Positions 1 through 8,305 of a DNA stretch of 64,000 nucleotides are shown piece by piece. The stretch's first letter is position 1, and every line of letters starts with the position of its first letter. The DNA comes from Paraburkholderia nodosa (GTDB taxonomy: Bacteria > Pseudomonadota > Gammaproteobacteria > Burkholderiales > Burkholderiaceae), in contig NZ_MCNV01000025.1 of the NCBI RefSeq assembly GCF_001718195.1, positions 47,072-111,071 of the forward strand. Direction: 5' to 3'. A program made the position numbers and the translations under genes. Under the pieces are notes generated by a model, which had not been told where the DNA came from, made no database searches, and saw only the letters and a program-made list of their open reading frames with translations.

Positions 1-222
1 ATCGACGTACGCGACGACAGCGCGCAGCATGCCGGACACGCGGGCGCCGCTGCCGGCGGTCACTATCATGTCACGATCGTTGCGGGCGCATTCGCGGGGA
101 AAGCCCGCGTGGCAAGGCATCGCATGGTGTATGATGCGCTGGCCGAGGCCATGCAGCGCGGCATCCACGCTCTCGCGATCACGGCGCTCACGCCCGAAGA
201 AGCCGCGGCGCTGCCCCGCTAG
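1..222 (+). CDS. BolA family protein, C-terminal part (cut by window start)
   Basis: The first reading frame is open from base 1 to a TAG at 220-222, giving the last 73 residues of a protein whose start lies outside the window. It shows the BolA core: HYHVTIV, then FAGKARVARHRMVYDAL, a pattern shared with BolA/IbaG proteins, which work with monothiol glutaredoxins in iron-sulfur handling or as DNA-binding regulators. The piece before the HYHV strand is His/Ala/Gly-rich, as in BolA variants with a linker. A parvulin isomerase gene follows 60 bp downstream on the same strand, so the two may be cotranscribed. Family assignment is fairly sure; which BolA subtype is not. Confidence 0.85.
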   Translation: MDVRDDSAQHAGHAGAAAGGHYHVTIVAGAFAGKARVARHRMVYDALAEAMQRGIHALAITALTPEEAAALPR

Positions 223-282
223 CCCACGTTAGATTTCGACTTTTTTGTTCGCCATTTTGGTTCGCCCCGTTAGGACTTTCCG

Positions 283-1062
283 ATGACCTTGAAGAAGACC
301 CATCTCTGGGTGTTGCTGGCTGCCTGCGCGGCGGCTCCCGCCTTTGCGCAGAACATCGCCGTCGTGAACGGCACGCCGATTCCCAAAGCGCGCGCCGATG
401 CGCTGGTCCAGCAGCTTGTCCAACAAGGCCAGCAGGATTCGCCGCAACTGCAAATGGCGGTGCGCGAGGAGCTCGTGAACCGCGAAATCCTCATGCAGGA
501 AGCCATTCGCGAGGGCATTCCGAACAACCCGGACGTGAAGGCGCAAATCGCCGTGGCCCAGCAGACCGTCGTGCTGCGCGCGCTGATTCAGAACTTCGTG
601 AAGAACAACCAGCCGACCGACGCCGAAGTCAAGGCGCGCTACGACCAGTTGACCAAGGATGCGGGCGGCAGCGAATACCATCTGCACCACATCCTCGTGG
701 ACAACGAGCAGCAGGCCAAGGACCTGATCGCGAAGATCAAGGCCGGCGCCAGCTTCGAAGACCTCGCGAAGCAGTACTCGAAGGACCCGGGCTCGGCCAA
801 GAACGGCGGCGACCTCGACTGGTCCGATCCGAAGGCCTATGTGCCGGAATTCGCGGCTGCGGCCACGCATCTGCAGAAAGGCCAGATGACCGATACGCCG
901 GTGCACACGCAGTTCGGCTGGCACATCATCCGCGTGGACGACATCCGCCCGGTCACGCCGCCGCCGCTCGAGCAGGTGCGCCCGCAGATCGTCCAGCAGA
1001 TCCAGCAGGAAAAGCTGCAGGCGTTCGAAGAGAATCTGCGCAAGCAGGCGAAGATTCAGTAA
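283..1062 (+). CDS. Periplasmic parvulin-type peptidyl-prolyl isomerase (PpiC/PrsA-like)
   Basis: 259 aa. The N-terminus is a signal peptide (basic MTLKK, hydrophobic core, cleavage after AFA-Q near residue 22). A SurA-N-like helical region follows, with one rotamase domain at about residues 130-225 (HLHHILV, FEDLAKQYSKDPGS, GGDLDW, FGWHIIRVDD), the standard parvulin landmarks. It should isomerise prolyl bonds or act as a chaperone for exported proteins. Length and single parvulin domain fit the PpiC-like proteins common in Burkholderiales rather than SurA, which has two domains. It lies 60 bp after the BolA-family gene, and a bidirectional terminator separates it from the convergent fic gene. 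The start follows a purine-rich stretch (TTAGGA) about 10 bp upstream. Confidence 0.93.
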   Translation: MTLKKTHLWVLLAACAAAPAFAQNIAVVNGTPIPKARADALVQQLVQQGQQDSPQLQMAVREELVNREILMQEAIREGIPNNPDVKAQIAVAQQTVVLRALIQNFVKNNQPTDAEVKARYDQLTKDAGGSEYHLHHILVDNEQQAKDLIAKIKAGASFEDLAKQYSKDPGSAKNGGDLDWSDPKAYVPEFAAAATHLQKGQMTDTPVHTQFGWHIIRVDDIRPVTPPPLEQVRPQIVQQIQQEKLQAFEENLRKQAKIQ

Positions 1063-1087
1063 GGCTGCACGCGGCTCCAAGTACTGC

Positions 1088-1123
1088 AAAAAACCCCGCG
1101 ACCTTCGAAGGCGCGGGGTTTTT
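1088..1123. terminator. Bidirectional rho-independent terminator
   Basis: An A-run, the stem AACCCCGCG / CGCGGGGTT and a T-run lie between the convergent parvulin and fic genes. Both strands end in a U-tract, so it can stop both transcripts. Confidence 0.9.
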
Positions 1124-1132
1124 GTTTGCGGA

Positions 1133-2248
1133 CTACGCGTTGAGCTCGTAGCTCGTGCTGCGCCCGCCACCCTCCGTCTTGCGCAACACGCCACGCGCCA
1201 CCAGGTCGTTGATGTCACGCAAGGCCGTATCGGACGAGCATTTGGCAATAGCCGCCCACTTGCCGCTCGTGAGCTTGCCGTCGAAGCCGTCGAGCAAGCG
1301 GTTCAGGAGCTTGACCTGGCGCTCGTTGAAGGGCGTCGTGGCCCACTCGCGCCAGAAGCGCGCCTTGGCGAGCACCGCGTCCAGCGTAATTTGCGCCTGA
1401 TCGACCGCGCGATGCAGCGCGTCGAAGAACCAGGCGAGCCAGAGCGTGACATCCATCGAGCCGCGCTGCGTGCGCTCCAGAATGTCGTAATACCCTTTGC
1501 GCTCCCGCTGGATCTGCGCGGAGAGGCTGTAAAAGCGCTGCGCACTGCCGTCTGCGCGCGCGAGCAGCAGGTCGCCGATGGCTCTTGCCACGCGGCCATT
1601 GCCGTCGTCGAACGGGTGCAGCGTGACGAACCACAAGTGGCCGAGGGCCGCCTTGATCAACGGCGGCTCTTGCGGCGGGCCGTTGAGCCAGTCGAGAAAG
1701 CGCTGCGTTTGGGCTTCCAGCCGGTTCGCGGGCGGCGCCTCGAAATGCACGCGTTGACGGCCGATCGGCCCCGAGATCACCTGCATGGGCCCGCTCGCAT
1801 CGTCGCGCCATGCCCCGACGTTGATGCGCGACAGGCCCGCGTAGCCCGTGGGAAATAGCGCGGCGTGCCAGCCGAACAGGCGCTCGCGCGTAACCGGCGC
1901 GCGGCTGTTGGTGGTCGCGTCGAGCACCATCTCCACCACGCCTTCCACGTGGCGGTCCACCGGCGCGAGCGCCCCGATGTCCACGCCCATGCGACGCGCG
2001 ATGGACGAACGCACGGAGGCGACGTCGAGCTGCTCGCCCTCGATCTCGCTGGTCTTGAGCACGTCCTCCGTCAGGGCCGCGAGGCTCGCCTGATCGCGCA
2101 GCGCGAGTCCCACATCGGCCAGTCTGCCCACCAACAGGCCCTGGGCGCGGCTGACCTCGGCCATGGGCTCGGCGAGCGCCGCCAGATCGAAGCGCCATTG
2201 AGGCCAGTCGCCCGCTTCCCAGATGTAGGTGTATTCGCCGCTATTCAT
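1133..2248 (-). CDS. fic: Fic-domain protein (probable AMP transferase) with C-terminal winged helix
   Basis: 371 aa from the ATG at 2248. The N-terminus (TYIWEAGDWPQWRF) matches the DUF4172-type domain that precedes many Fic domains. At residues 66-71, TSEIEG fits the inhibitory-helix motif (S/T)xxxE(G/N), placing it in class II. Residues 211-222, HPFDDGNGRVAR, are the complete Fic catalytic motif with His211. Residues ~325-371 form a winged-helix-like tail (KWAAIAKCSSDTALRDINDL, then a wing). Such proteins transfer AMP, or in some cases remove it, on protein hydroxyls; the target here is unknown. No antitoxin or partner gene is adjacent. The longer frame to 2362 was rejected because the family N-terminus begins at this ATG and a promoter -10 ends six bases before it. 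Autoregulation through upstream palindromes is inferred. Confidence 0.93.
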   Translation of the reverse strand: MNSGEYTYIWEAGDWPQWRFDLAALAEPMAEVSRAQGLLVGRLADVGLALRDQASLAALTEDVLKTSEIEGEQLDVASVRSSIARRMGVDIGALAPVDRHVEGVVEMVLDATTNSRAPVTRERLFGWHAALFPTGYAGLSRINVGAWRDDASGPMQVISGPIGRQRVHFEAPPANRLEAQTQRFLDWLNGPPQEPPLIKAALGHLWFVTLHPFDDGNGRVARAIGDLLLARADGSAQRFYSLSAQIQRERKGYYDILERTQRGSMDVTLWLAWFFDALHRAVDQAQITLDAVLAKARFWREWATTPFNERQVKLLNRLLDGFDGKLTSGKWAAIAKCSSDTALRDINDLVARGVLRKTEGGGRSTSYELNA

Positions 2249-2276
2249 GCGGCGATTATGAGACGTATTCGCCGCA
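2248..2276. promoter_or_regulatory. Proximal inverted repeat (candidate operator) over the fic promoter
   Basis: TGCGGCGA (2248-2255) and TCGCCGCA (2269-2276) are perfect 8-bp arms with a 13-bp spacer. They enclose the -10 box and reach into the start codon. A lone TCGCCGC half-site lies further in, at 2235-2241. Confidence 0.7.
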
Positions 2277-2283
2277 CGCGCAA
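2255..2283 (-). promoter_or_regulatory. Predicted sigma70 promoter of fic, apparently leaderless
   Basis: On the minus strand, -35 TTGCGC (2278-2283), a 17-bp spacer and -10 CATAAT (2255-2260). The usual start point would fall on or next to the A of the fic ATG (2248). No Shine-Dalgarno sequence is visible before that ATG, which fits a leaderless mRNA. Prediction only. Confidence 0.6.
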
Positions 2284-2301
2284 GCCAATCACCGCAAAAT
2301 G

Positions 2302-2330
2302 TGCGGCGATTAATGTCGATTTTCGCCGCA
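2302..2330. promoter_or_regulatory. Distal inverted repeat (candidate operator) upstream of fic
   Basis: Same arms (TGCGGCGA at 2302-2309, TCGCCGCA at 2323-2330) and the same 13-bp spacer length as the proximal copy. It lies exactly 54 bp away, about five helical turns. The spacer sequences differ, so only the arms are conserved. Confidence 0.7.
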
Positions 2331-2360
2331 AGGTCCCGCCGGCCAACGCTCAAAAAGCAC

Positions 2361-2403
2361 AAACCCCGGTCCGCACTCGCAATCGAGGCAGGACCGGGGT
2401 TTT
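2361..2403 (-). terminator. Rho-independent terminator after purL
   Basis: The 11-bp perfect stem AACCCCGGTCC / GGACCGGGGTT has an 18-nt loop. On the minus strand it is followed by a T-rich tail (TTTGTGCTTTTT). It ends the purL transcript before the fic promoter region. Confidence 0.85.
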
Positions 2404-2470
2404 CCGCCGGGGCGAGTTGTCCTGCTCCGGCGTCAACCGTCCGCGAAGTTCGCGTGGTTCGCGAGGCGCA

Positions 2471-5400
2471 TTAGCCCACCCACTTGCGCGCGTTCTGGAA
2501 CGCACGCATCCACGGGCTCGCCTCGCCCCAGGCTTCGGGGTGCCAGCTCATCGTCACCGTGCGCTGCACGCGCTCCGTGTGCGGCATCAGCACCGTGAAG
2601 CGGCCGTCGGGCGTCGTGACCGACGTGATGCCTTGCGGCGAGCCGTTCGGATTGAACGGGTAGGCCTCGGTTGCCTGGGCGCGATGGTCGACGTAGCGCA
2701 TCGCCACCGCGACCTTCGCGATGTCGCCCTGCTGCGAGAAGTCCGCGAAACCTTCGCCGTGCGCGACCGCCACGGGAATGCGCGAGCCTTCCATGCCGTT
2801 GAAGAAGATCGACGGCGAGCCCTGCACTTCCACCAGCGAGAAGCGCGCTTCGAACTGCTCCGACTTGTTGCGCGTGAACTTCGGCCAGGCTTCGGCGCCC
2901 GGGATCATCGAGGCGAGGCTCGACATCATCTGGCAGCCGTTGCAGATGCCGAGCGCGAACGTGTCCTGACGGGCGAAGAAGGCCGCGAACATGTCCGCGA
3001 GCTTCGCGTTGAAGCGGATCGTCTTGGCCCAGCCTTCGCCCGCGCCCAGCACGTCGCCGTACGAGAAGCCGCCGCAGGCCACCGCACCCGCGAAGTCGGC
3101 GAGCGTGGCGCGGCCTTCGAGCAGGTCGCTCATGTGGACGTCGTGCGCGTCGAAACCGGCGCGGTCGAACGCGTAAGCGGTTTCGAGGTGCGAGTTCACG
3201 CCCTGCTCGCGCAGGATCGCCACACGCGGACGCGCACCCTTGCCGATGAACGGCGCGGCGACGTCCTCGGCCGGATCGAACGTGAGATGCGGCTGCATGC
3301 CTGGATCGGCGGCGTCGAGGAGCGCGTCGTATTCGGAATCGGCGCACGCGGGATTGTCGCGCAGACGCGCAATACGCCAGCTCACTTCGCTCCACACGCG
3401 TTGCAGCTCCGCACGCGGCGCTTCGTAGATGCGCTTCGCGTCACGGTAGATTTCGATCGAGTCGCGATTGTTCAGCGTGCCGATCACGTGCGAGCACACC
3501 GAGAGGCCATGCTGACGCAGCACGCCCATCACGACGTCGCGCTGCTGTGCCGGCACCTGGATCACGGCGCCCAGTTCTTCGGAGAAGAGCGCGCGCAGCG
3601 TGCGGTCTTCGCGGCGGCCGCTCGTTTGCTTCGCCCAGTCCTTGGCGTCGCCGTAGTCGGACTCGTGCTCGCTGTCGAGCGCGAGCATGTCCACGTTCAG
3701 CGACACGCCCGTGTGACCCGCGAAGGCCATTTCGCAGACCGTCGCCCACAGGCCGCCGTCCGAGCGGTCGTGGTACGCGAGCAGTTGCTCGTTCGCGTTC
3801 AGTTGCTGGATGGCCGTGAAGAACTGCTTGAGGTCTTCGGCGCTGTCCACGTCGGGCACCGCGTCGCCGACCTGCTGCGTGACCTGCGCGAAGATGCTGC
3901 CGCCCATGCGGTTCTTGCCGCGGCCCAGATCGATCGCGATCAGCACCGACTCGCCCGCCTCGTCGACGCGGCGCAGTTGCGGCGTGAGGTGGCGGCGCAC
4001 GTCGTCGACCGGCGCGAACGCCGAGATGATGAGCGATACCGGCGCGACCACTTCCTTCGCCACGCCTGCTTCGTTCCACTTCGTGCGCATGGAAAGCGAA
4101 TCCTTGCCCACCGGAATGCCGATGCCCAGCGCCGGGCACAGCTCCATGCCGATCGCCTTCACGGTGTCGTAGAGCGCCGCGTCCTCGCCCGGTGCGCCGC
4201 ACGCGGCCATCCAGTTCGCGGAGAGCTTGAGCTTGTCGAGCGACAAAATGGGCGCGCTGGCGATGTTGGTGATCGCCTCGCCCACGGCCATGCGGCCCGA
4301 TGCGGGCGCATCGATCACGGCGAGCGGCGTGCGCTCGGCCATCGTCATCGCTTCGCCCTTGTAGCCCGCGTAGTCGAGCGCGGTGATCGCGCAGTCGGCC
4401 ACCGGCACCTGCCACGGGCCGACCATCTGGTCGCGCACCGTCGTGCCGCCCACCGAGCGGTCGCCGATGGTGATGAGGAACGACTTGCTGCCCACGGTCG
4501 GGTGGCGCAGCACGCTCTTCGCGACTTCGTCGAGCGAGACGCCCGTGACTTCGACCGGCGCGAGCGGCACGCTCGCGTGCTCGACGTTGCGGTGCATACG
4601 CGGTGGCTTGCCGAGCAGGATGTCCATCGGCATGTCGACGGGCTGGTGGCCGCCGTTGGCCGCGAGCGCCTGCTCGTCGGTGTCGATGAGCTTCAGGTCG
4701 CGCGCGTCGGTCGCGACGCCCACGACGGCGAACGGGCAGCGCTCACGCTCGCAGATCGCCTGGAATTCGGCCAGATCGGCGGGCGCGATCGCGAGAACGT
4801 AGCGTTCCTGCGACTCGTTCGACCAGATTTCGCGCGGCGAAAGGCCCGACTCTTCTAGCTGCACCTTGCGCAGCTCGAAGCGCGCGCCCTTGTCGGCGCC
4901 GTCGACGAGTTCCGGGAAGGCGTTGGAAAGGCCGCCCGCGCCCACGTCGTGAATGCTCAGGATCGGGTTGCGTTCGCCCAGCTGCCAGCACGAATTGATG
5001 ACTTCCTGCGCGCGACGCTCGATTTCCGGGTTGCCGCGCTGAACCGAGTCGAAGTCGAGTTCGGCGGTATTGGTGCCGGTGGCCATCGAGCTGGCCGCGC
5101 CGCCGCCCATGCCGATGCGCATGCCCGGGCCGCCGATCTGGATCAGCAGCGTGCCGGCCGGCAGGTCGTGCTTGTGCGTGTGCTGCGCGCTGATGTTGCC
5201 GAGGCCGCCCGCGATCATGATCGGCTTGTGATAGCCGCGCACGGTGCCCGCCACGTTCTGCTCGTAGGTACGGAAATAGCCGCCGAGGTTCGGCCGGCCG
5301 AATTCGTTGTTGAACGCGGCGCCGCCGAGCGGGCCGTCGATCATGATCTGCAGCGGCGAAGCGATGCGGTCCGGGCGGCCATAGGCGCCCTGCGTGTCGG

Positions 5401-6547
5401 CGGGGTTGCGCAGCGCGAGCGGCACGGCCGCGTCACGCGCGTCTTCCCATGCTTCGCGCGCGTCGGGCAGATCGAGGTTCGAAACCGTAAAGCCCGTGAG
5501 ACCGGCCTTTGGACGCGCGCCGCGGCCCGTCGCGCCTTCGTCGCGGATTTCGCCGCCCGAGCCCGTCGCCGCGCCCGCGAACGGCGAGATCGCCGTGGGG
5601 TGGTTGTGCGTCTCCACCTTCATCAGCGTGTGCGTGAGTTCGGTGTGGCGGCCGTACTGTTCGCCGAGCGTGCCGTCGGCGTGGTTCTTGCGCGGGAACC
5701 AGCGCTCCGCGACCGCGCCTTCCATGATCGACGAGTTATCCGAGTAGGCAACGATCGTGCCCTGCGGGCTGATCTTCTCGGTGTTGCGGATCATCGCGAA
5801 AAGCGACATATCCTGATCCTGGCCGTCGATCGTCCAGCTCGCGTTGAAGATCTTGTGGCGGCAGTGCTCGCTGTTGGCCTGCGCGAACATCATCAGCTCG
5901 ACGTCGGTCGGGTTGCGCTCGAGCTTCTTGAAGTTGTCGACGAGATAGTCGATTTCATCGTCGGCGAGCGCGAGGCCCAGTTCGCCGTTGGCCGTTTCCA
6001 GCGCCGCACGGCCGTGGCCGAGCACGTCGACCGTCTGCATCGGGCGGGCCGGCAGTTCATCGAACAGATGCAGTGCCGCGTCGCGCGAAGGCGCCACGCT
6101 TTCCGTCATGCGGTCGTGCAGCGCCGCGGCGACGGCGGCGTGCGCCTCTTCCGGGAGCGTCTTCTTGCCGCCGAGCAGGCCCGACTTGAGCACCACGGTG
6201 TATTCGACGCCGCGCTCGATGCGGCGCACCTGCTCGAGGCCGCAATGGTGCGCGATGTCCGTGGCCTTGCTCGCCCACGGCGACACCGTGCCGAAGCGCG
6301 GCACGACGAGGAACGTGAGCGCGCTGCCGCGCTCCTGCGGGGCCGCGAACGGCGCGCCGTAGTGCATCAGCGCGTCGATCTTCGCGCTGTCGTCGGCAGA
6401 GAGCGGCTCGGCCGAATTGACGAAGTGCAGATACTGGCCGTGCACGCCGACGATGTTGGCGTCGATACGCTGAAGCGTCTCGAGCAGGCGGGTCTGACGG
6501 AAGTCGGAAAGGGCCGAAGCGCCGGGGAAACACGAGAAGTGGGCCAT
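2471..6547 (-). CDS. purL: Phosphoribosylformylglycinamidine synthase (FGAM synthase), single-chain
   Basis: 1358 aa, the length of the large single-chain proteobacterial enzyme. It converts FGAR, glutamine and ATP to FGAM in step four of purine synthesis, in the cytosol. The order is an N-terminal PurS-like region, two AIR-synthase-like ATP-binding halves (for example VETHNHPTAISPFAGAATG, and SIHDVGAGGLSNAFPELVDG) and a C-terminal class I glutamine amidotransferase. The amidotransferase has the nucleophile Cys1202 in GICNGCQ and a His-x-Glu pair in MPHTER (H1323, E1325). The gene stands alone, with its own terminator. The start codon ATG at 6547 gives the family N-terminus MAHFSCFPGASALSDFR; no strong ribosome-binding site is visible before it. 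Confidence 0.99.
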   Translation of the reverse strand: MAHFSCFPGASALSDFRQTRLLETLQRIDANIVGVHGQYLHFVNSAEPLSADDSAKIDALMHYGAPFAAPQERGSALTFLVVPRFGTVSPWASKATDIAHHCGLEQVRRIERGVEYTVVLKSGLLGGKKTLPEEAHAAVAAALHDRMTESVAPSRDAALHLFDELPARPMQTVDVLGHGRAALETANGELGLALADDEIDYLVDNFKKLERNPTDVELMMFAQANSEHCRHKIFNASWTIDGQDQDMSLFAMIRNTEKISPQGTIVAYSDNSSIMEGAVAERWFPRKNHADGTLGEQYGRHTELTHTLMKVETHNHPTAISPFAGAATGSGGEIRDEGATGRGARPKAGLTGFTVSNLDLPDAREAWEDARDAAVPLALRNPADTQGAYGRPDRIASPLQIMIDGPLGGAAFNNEFGRPNLGGYFRTYEQNVAGTVRGYHKPIMIAGGLGNISAQHTHKHDLPAGTLLIQIGGPGMRIGMGGGAASSMATGTNTAELDFDSVQRGNPEIERRAQEVINSCWQLGERNPILSIHDVGAGGLSNAFPELVDGADKGARFELRKVQLEESGLSPREIWSNESQERYVLAIAPADLAEFQAICERERCPFAVVGVATDARDLKLIDTDEQALAANGGHQPVDMPMDILLGKPPRMHRNVEHASVPLAPVEVTGVSLDEVAKSVLRHPTVGSKSFLITIGDRSVGGTTVRDQMVGPWQVPVADCAITALDYAGYKGEAMTMAERTPLAVIDAPASGRMAVGEAITNIASAPILSLDKLKLSANWMAACGAPGEDAALYDTVKAIGMELCPALGIGIPVGKDSLSMRTKWNEAGVAKEVVAPVSLIISAFAPVDDVRRHLTPQLRRVDEAGESVLIAIDLGRGKNRMGGSIFAQVTQQVGDAVPDVDSAEDLKQFFTAIQQLNANEQLLAYHDRSDGGLWATVCEMAFAGHTGVSLNVDMLALDSEHESDYGDAKDWAKQTSGRREDRTLRALFSEELGAVIQVPAQQRDVVMGVLRQHGLSVCSHVIGTLNNRDSIEIYRDAKRIYEAPRAELQRVWSEVSWRIARLRDNPACADSEYDALLDAADPGMQPHLTFDPAEDVAAPFIGKGARPRVAILREQGVNSHLETAYAFDRAGFDAHDVHMSDLLEGRATLADFAGAVACGGFSYGDVLGAGEGWAKTIRFNAKLADMFAAFFARQDTFALGICNGCQMMSSLASMIPGAEAWPKFTRNKSEQFEARFSLVEVQGSPSIFFNGMEGSRIPVAVAHGEGFADFSQQGDIAKVAVAMRYVDHRAQATEAYPFNPNGSPQGITSVTTPDGRFTVLMPHTERVQRTVTMSWHPEAWGEASPWMRAFQNARKWVG

Positions 6548-6889
6548 GGACTGGGGCGTTGCGTCGAGGTTGCGTCAGAGTTGCGTCGCGGCTTCGCCTC
6601 GCGCGAAACACGTCGCAAGGTGGCGATGCGTCGCGCGGGGGATGGCGACGGTCAGGCGAAGGGAGACCGCGATTATAACCCGGAAGGCCTGTCCTGACCG
6701 CCCCGGTGGCCGTGCGACACGCGTGTGGCAAGCCGGCCTCGCGCATGGCGACGCGGACGCTTTCGCTGCTATGATTGCGCGTTTCGTCTGATCGGCGCAC
6801 CCGGGCATGGCTTCGGCGCGCCGCACGCCCCACCTTCGGCAGGACGCCCTCACCCGAGCGAGCGCCGCCTGCCTGCAGATCGTATCGTC

Positions 6890-8185
6890 ATGGATGTCAT
6901 CGTCATCGGCGGCGGAATCGCCGGCATCGCTACCGCCTGGCAGCTGCGCGCGGCCGGGCATCGCGTCTGCGTAATCGAACGCCACGCCACCGTTGCGCAA
7001 GGCGCGACCTATGGGCATAGCGGCATTGCGCTGCCCACGCCGCTCGACGTCTGGTTCGGCCCCACCTTCCTGCGCAATGGCCGTCAATCGTCCGGCGGCG
7101 TGATCAGCAAGACGGGCTGGCGCGGGCACGCGCACGGTTTCGTCAAGCGCCTCGCCACGCTGCACGGCTCCGAGGCGTTCGCCGGGCGCTATGCGCTGCT
7201 GCGCCCGCTCATCGACTCGGCGCAAGCGGCGCTCGCCGACATCGACGCGCGCTTCCAGCTCGACTACGAGCAGCGCGACGGCCTGCTCTACCTCGTGCGC
7301 GGCAACGACGAATGGTCGCTCACGCAACCGGCCCTCGAACTGCTGCGCCGCTTCGAGACGCCTCACCACGCGCTTTCGCCCGCGGAATGCGTGGCTTTCG
7401 ACCATGCCATCCCCGCCGATCCGCCGTTTGCGGGCGGCGTGCATTTCGAAACCGGCCGGGTGGCCAACTGCCCGCTCTTCGTGAAGCTGCTCAAGCAGGT
7501 GCTCGACGCCCAAGGCGGCGTGCAGTTCGAGATGAGCCGCGAGGTCAATGCGATACGCCTGGAAGACCGGCGCGCAGCCGTGGAGCTGGCGCCGCCGGCG
7601 CACGAAGCGGGCCGCTCGCGCGACGTCGAGGTGATCTCGGGCGACGCCGTCGTGGTCGCCGCGGGCGTGCAAACGCCGCGCCTGCTTGCGCCGCTCGGCC
7701 TCAAGGTGCCGTTTTATCCGTTGCGCATGCACACGCTCAATTCGCCGGTGGCACACGAGGAATGCGTGCCGCAGACGACCATCGTCGACGCCGGCAAGCG
7801 CATCGCCATCGCGCGCATGAATCACCGGCTGCGCATATCGGGCGCCGCCGTGCTGCTGCGCGCACAGGAGGTCGATGACGCGCTGCCCGAGGGGCTCACC
7901 GAAGACGCCCTCGCGCTGCTCGGCGAGGCGTCGCGCGACTGGGCGCCGGGCGCCGCGCGCATTTCGGCGGCGCTCGCGTGGGAAGGCATGAAGCTGCTTT
8001 CCGCCGACGGCCTGCCGGCGGTCGGCAACGTGAGCCATCCGCGCCTGTACGTCAACGCGGGCCACGGGCCGGCAGGCTGGGCACTTTCGCTCGGCTCCGC
8101 GCGTCTCATCGCCCAGCAGATCTCCAACGCGGCGCCTGACCTGCCGGCCGATACCATCAAGGCGCTCTCGCCGGGCCGCGATTGA
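6890..8185 (+). CDS. FAD-dependent D-amino acid dehydrogenase-like oxidoreductase (DAO family)
   Basis: 431 aa. The N-terminus MDVIVIGGGIAGIATAWQL is the Rossmann FAD-binding fold (GxGxxG at residues 7-12), followed by E/H-rich IERHATVAQGATYGHSG, typical of DadA-like enzymes. The C-terminal NAGHGPAGWALSLGSARL closes the FAD site as in DadA. It probably oxidises D-amino acids to 2-oxo acids, passing electrons to the respiratory chain at the inner membrane; the true substrate is not readable. An upstream in-frame extension to 6725 was rejected because the Rossmann strand begins exactly at this ATG. It lies upstream of nnr on the same strand, 120 bp apart. DadA-type is likelier than glycine oxidase or sarcosine oxidase by overall similarity. 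Confidence 0.85.
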   Translation: MDVIVIGGGIAGIATAWQLRAAGHRVCVIERHATVAQGATYGHSGIALPTPLDVWFGPTFLRNGRQSSGGVISKTGWRGHAHGFVKRLATLHGSEAFAGRYALLRPLIDSAQAALADIDARFQLDYEQRDGLLYLVRGNDEWSLTQPALELLRRFETPHHALSPAECVAFDHAIPADPPFAGGVHFETGRVANCPLFVKLLKQVLDAQGGVQFEMSREVNAIRLEDRRAAVELAPPAHEAGRSRDVEVISGDAVVVAAGVQTPRLLAPLGLKVPFYPLRMHTLNSPVAHEECVPQTTIVDAGKRIAIARMNHRLRISGAAVLLRAQEVDDALPEGLTEDALALLGEASRDWAPGAARISAALAWEGMKLLSADGLPAVGNVSHPRLYVNAGHGPAGWALSLGSARLIAQQISNAAPDLPADTIKALSPGRD

Positions 8186-8305
8186 GCCGCGCACGCGTGT
8201 GCGGCATTGCCGCGCCGCCGCGCCAGTCCAGCCCGCGCCTGGGGCGTGCCGTCTGAAGGCATGCTCGGGTATCGTTGCGATGTCGCCTCCGAGGACCGCA
8301 TCGCC

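Noticed and set aside
1865..4858. A 997-codon open frame on the plus strand
   Set aside because: It lies antisense to fic and purL. Its Arg/Ala/His-rich composition is the usual shadow of high-GC coding DNA, and purL is certain.
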